64,000 nucleotides of DNA, taken from assembly GCA_966211215.1 (NCBI GenBank), contig CBIHNR010000003.1:1-64000 (forward strand), written 5' to 3'. This document shows, one piece after another, positions 61,871-64,000 of the stretch. This DNA comes from Desertivirga sp966211215. Its GTDB lineage: Bacteria; Bacteroidota; Bacteroidia; Sphingobacteriales; Sphingobacteriaceae. Below the pieces are notes generated by a model. That model did no database searches. It was not told where the DNA came from and saw only the letters and a list, made by a program, of their open reading frames with translations. Each line of letters starts with the position of its first letter. The first letter of the stretch is position 1. Both the position numbers and the translations under genes were made by a program.

Positions 61871-63061
61871 ATGCAAGTTTTCAACACTAATAGCCGTATT
61901 ATAATAACGTGCAATAAACGATTATCGCCTTATCTTGTAAAAGAAATTGAAGCTTTGGGATTTTCGATTAAGCGAAGCTTCGCAACCGGAGTAGAATTAG
62001 AAGGGAATGTAAATGATTGTATTTCATTGAATTTAAACCTTCGTTGTGCTAGCCAAGTATTGTATTCATTAAAAACATTCGAGGCGCCTACGCCTACTCA
62101 TCTATACAACGAGCTGGTGCAAGTAGCCTGGGAAGAGTATATTGATATTGCCGGATATTTCTCTGTTACTTCGGTTGTTAATAACGAGCATATTACTACG
62201 CCTTTGTTTGCCAACGTGAAGGTGAAAGATGCCATTGTTGACCGCATTAAGGAAAAAAAAGGCGTTCGCCCCAATTCTGGACCCGAGCTGAATAAAACTG
62301 TGGTTAATCTTTACTGGCAAGGATCAAGGGCAGAGGTTTTTCTTGATACTTCGGGTGAGACGCTTTCTAAACACGGCTACCGAAAAATTCCTGGAAAGGC
62401 ACCAATGCTGGAAGCTTTGGCTGCGTCGACTATCATGGCTACTAAATGGGACCAAAAAAGTGCCTTTGTTAACCCGATGTGTGGTTCCGGAACTTTAGCT
62501 ATTGAGGCGGCTTTGCTGGCTACCGATAAAAGTCCGGGATTGTTTCGCATGAATTATGGCTTTATGCATATCATCGGCTACGACGAGCAGGTATTTTTTA
62601 CTGAACGTAGGAAGCTGAAGGATAAGGCTAAGAAGCAAATTGATTTTAAGATTATTGCCAGCGATTTGTCGCCTGATGCGGTTGATGTTGCCCAACGGAA
62701 TGCTAAAACTGCGGGTGTTGACCAGTTAATCGAATTTCATGTATGTGATTTTGCCGATACTCCTGTTCCTGAAGGGGCTGCAGGAACGATCATGTTTAAC
62801 CCGGAATATGGTGAGCGCTTGGGAATTCATTCTAAGCTGGAGGCTACCTATAAGCGAATGGGCGATTTTATGAAGCAAAAATGTAAGGGTTACAGCGGTT
62901 ATATTTTTACTGGAAACCCTGACCTTGCTAAGAAAATCGGGCTTAAGGCTTCTAAACGGCTTGAGTTTTATAACGGAAAGCTTGATTGTAGGTTGCTTGA
63001 GTATGAATTGTATGATGGCAGCAAAAGGGAGCCGAAGGTTGAGGAGCCGTATGTATTTTAA
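61871..63061 (+). CDS. THUMP-domain class I RNA methyltransferase (RlmL/YpsC-like)
   Basis: A 396-residue SAM-dependent RNA methyltransferase. The N-terminal ferredoxin-like/THUMP part (about 1-165) is followed by the catalytic domain with motif I FVNPMCGSGTLAIEAAL and the catalytic motif IV NPEYGERLG (NPPYGER in most relatives). It resembles the m2G2445 half of RlmL, which modifies 23S rRNA; the exact site is not decided by sequence. It is transcribed alone. Confidence 0.92.
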   Translation: MQVFNTNSRIIITCNKRLSPYLVKEIEALGFSIKRSFATGVELEGNVNDCISLNLNLRCASQVLYSLKTFEAPTPTHLYNELVQVAWEEYIDIAGYFSVTSVVNNEHITTPLFANVKVKDAIVDRIKEKKGVRPNSGPELNKTVVNLYWQGSRAEVFLDTSGETLSKHGYRKIPGKAPMLEALAASTIMATKWDQKSAFVNPMCGSGTLAIEAALLATDKSPGLFRMNYGFMHIIGYDEQVFFTERRKLKDKAKKQIDFKIIASDLSPDAVDVAQRNAKTAGVDQLIEFHVCDFADTPVPEGAAGTIMFNPEYGERLGIHSKLEATYKRMGDFMKQKCKGYSGYIFTGNPDLAKKIGLKASKRLEFYNGKLDCRLLEYELYDGSKREPKVEEPYVF

Positions 63062-63066
63062 ATAGC

Positions 63067-63265
63067 ACGAATTTAAAAGCACGAATTACACGAACGAGGC
63101 TCGAAGCTACATTCACGAATTAGACGAATGAGGCTCGAAACTAAGTTCGATTTTAAGCGCACGAATTACACGAATGATGCTCGAAACCAAGTTCGAATTC
63201 TGGGCGCTTTATAGGTAAGGTGCTTTGTGTCCCCCGCTGGAGGGGGAACTAAAGGGGGAGGCTAA
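63067..63265. repeat. Tandem ACGAATTACACGAA repeats and GC-rich hairpin
   Basis: Three imperfect copies of a unit of about 35 bp, beginning ACGAATTACACGAA and containing GGCTCGAA (TGCTCGAA in the third), lie at 63081-63114, 63115-63150 and 63161-63196, with a partial copy at 63067. Further on, TCCCCC (63230-63235) / GGGGGA (63242-63247) forms a 6-bp hairpin in a GC-rich patch. No gene lies in 63062-63310. Such modules occur in many intergenic places in related genomes. Confidence 0.7.
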
Positions 63266-63310
63266 TAAGATAAGGTAGTATTTAGTTAAGTTTTAGATAA
63301 ACAGTGTGAT

Positions 63311-63892
63311 ATGCAATTTTTTGATCTAGACTTAGATAAAACGTATAGCTATGCAGATTACCTTAAATGGGAGTTTGAAGAAAGAGTAGAGCTAATTAAG
63401 GGTAAGATATTTAAAATGCTTTCTTTTCCTGGAACAGCTCACCAAATTGTGTTAGGAAATATTCTTGGTTATTTATGGAATTACCTTAAAGGAAAGCCTT
63501 GCCAAGTATTTGCTGCTCCGTTTGATGTTCGTTTAACTAGGATAAGAAATGAGCAGGAAATTCTTACTGTTGTTCAGCCTGATATTTGCGTTGTCTGTGA
63601 TTCTTTGAAAATTGATACTAAAGGTTGTTTAGGCGCACCGGATATAGTGGTTGAGATTCTTTCACCGGGAAACAACAGAAAGGAGTTGAAAAATAAATAT
63701 GAGGTATATCAGGAAGCCGAGGTTAAAGAATACTGGATTGTGCATCCTAGTGAAATGACCTTTTTCCGATATATTTTGGATGATAATAAGAAATTCCAGC
63801 CCACACGACTCTTGGGCCGCGATGACGAGGTGACTACCTCAGTGCTTCCTGGCTTTGTTTTAAAGCTCGAAGAAGTATTCGAAAATCTATAA
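63311..63892 (+). CDS. Uma2-family (DUF820) endonuclease-like protein
   Basis: A 193-residue protein with the PD-(D/E)xK fold of the Uma2 family. Key residues are in VQPDICVVCD, GAPDIVVEILSPGN and the Lys of NRKELKNKYEVYQE. The family is greatly expanded in cyanobacteria and some Bacteroidota; biological function is unknown, and nuclease activity is predicted from the fold. It lies between a repeat patch and a terminator. Confidence 0.88.
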   Translation: MQFFDLDLDKTYSYADYLKWEFEERVELIKGKIFKMLSFPGTAHQIVLGNILGYLWNYLKGKPCQVFAAPFDVRLTRIRNEQEILTVVQPDICVVCDSLKIDTKGCLGAPDIVVEILSPGNNRKELKNKYEVYQEAEVKEYWIVHPSEMTFFRYILDDNKKFQPTRLLGRDDEVTTSVLPGFVLKLEEVFENL

Positions 63893-63928
63893 AACCCCCA
63901 TCAAAAACAAATTATCTGATGGGGTTTT
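63891..63928. terminator. Bidirectional terminator between the Uma2 gene and hisS
   Basis: A stem AAAACCCCCATCA (63891-63903, one bulged C) / TGATGGGGTTTT (63917-63928) with a 13-nt loop. It serves the convergent Uma2 gene and hisS. Confidence 0.8.
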
Positions 63929-63931
63929 CTT

Positions 63932-64000
63932 TTAAGCTTTAAGCTTTTTTGCAATTTCTTCTATACTCAGCTTCGCTTGCTCGCCGCTACGCATATCTTT
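63932..64000 (-). CDS. hisS: Histidine--tRNA ligase, C-terminal end (partial)
   Basis: The complement of the last 69 bases encodes KDMRSGEQAKLSIEEIAKKL followed by two residues and a stop. The start of this piece matches the C-terminal VKDLRSGEQ of E. coli histidyl-tRNA synthetase (anticodon-binding domain end). Only the last 22 residues are inside the window; the gene runs on to the right. The call rests on this short match and the reading frame. Confidence 0.7.
   Translation of the reverse strand, partial: KDMRSGEQAKLSIEEIAKKLKA

Noticed and set aside
1..64000. CRISPR arrays, tRNA and rRNA genes
   Set aside because: None seen: the tandem repeats at 47444-47503 and 63081-63196 have too few copies and no regular spacers, and no cloverleaf or rRNA sequence was recognised in the gaps.

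Overview
The window reads as a chromosomal segment of a Bacteroidota bacterium, most likely Sphingobacteriaceae (Pedobacter-like). The signs are AT-rich DNA, promoters whose -7 element matches TAnnTTTG, TonB receptors with a carboxypeptidase-regulatory-like N-terminal domain, a PhoR-type kinase of the Bacteroidota kind, a T9SS-tail-like protein and word-like intergenic repeats. Most of it is ordinary housekeeping DNA with several small accessory modules. No rRNA, tRNA or CRISPR array was seen.

Layout. 1-2096: hairpin-rich DNA and a phage-like immunity region (three small leftward genes facing a rightward XRE/S24 repressor). 2093-5147: rarA and glnS, leftward. 5329-11380: a four-gene signalling cassette (sigma-54 response regulator, membrane PAS kinase, single-domain REC protein, REC-PAS-kinase lacking its phospho-acceptor His). 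11475-13812: AI-2E transporter, then a YtxH/holin-like envelope group. 13877-16549: fcl, trmB, an alkyltransferase-like protein and tag. 16557-17843: a fic gene bracketed by near-identical 34-bp palindromic repeats. 17948-23590: polA and glgA-glgC. 23587-26441: metallo-hydrolase, YbaB, REC protein and a serine hydrolase. 26648-29397: fumC, a lipoprotein and a low-Mr phosphatase. 29536-34532: siderophore-type TonB receptor, two paralogous secreted proteins and an OmpA lipoprotein. 34802-41734: phosphate genes (pstS-pstC-pstA-pstB-phoU rightward; DUF47-pit leftward). 41743-46665: a PhoR-type kinase directly behind a type III polyketide synthase, methyltransferase and flavoprotein operon, with a divergent UbiA prenyltransferase. 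46672-48638: HD hydrolase and a DUF4143 ATPase with repeat-laden promoter. 48859-54194: M16 peptidase, DUF5009 acyltransferase and anmK. 54248-57656: PemK toxin/antitoxin pair, TonB receptor and a His/Cys-rich secreted protein. 57706-61355: an RprXY-like two-component system and a divergent secreted protein. 61439-64000: DUF3127 protein, THUMP methyltransferase, Uma2 protein and the 3' end of hisS.

How the parts work together. The clearest regulatory link is between the two phosphate operons: pstS and the DUF47-pit pair share a 24-bp promoter segment (19 of 24 identical) combining a TTAACA repeat with an exact TAnnTTTG -7 box. The most interesting biosynthetic unit is the phenolic-lipid-type cluster (type III PKS, methyltransferase, flavoprotein, UbiA), whose operon runs into the PhoR-like kinase and stands beside the phosphate transporter. 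This suggests, without proving, a link between phosphate status and a membrane phenolic lipid. Two unrelated genes, fic and the DUF4143 ATPase, each carry a private set of palindromic repeats over their start region.
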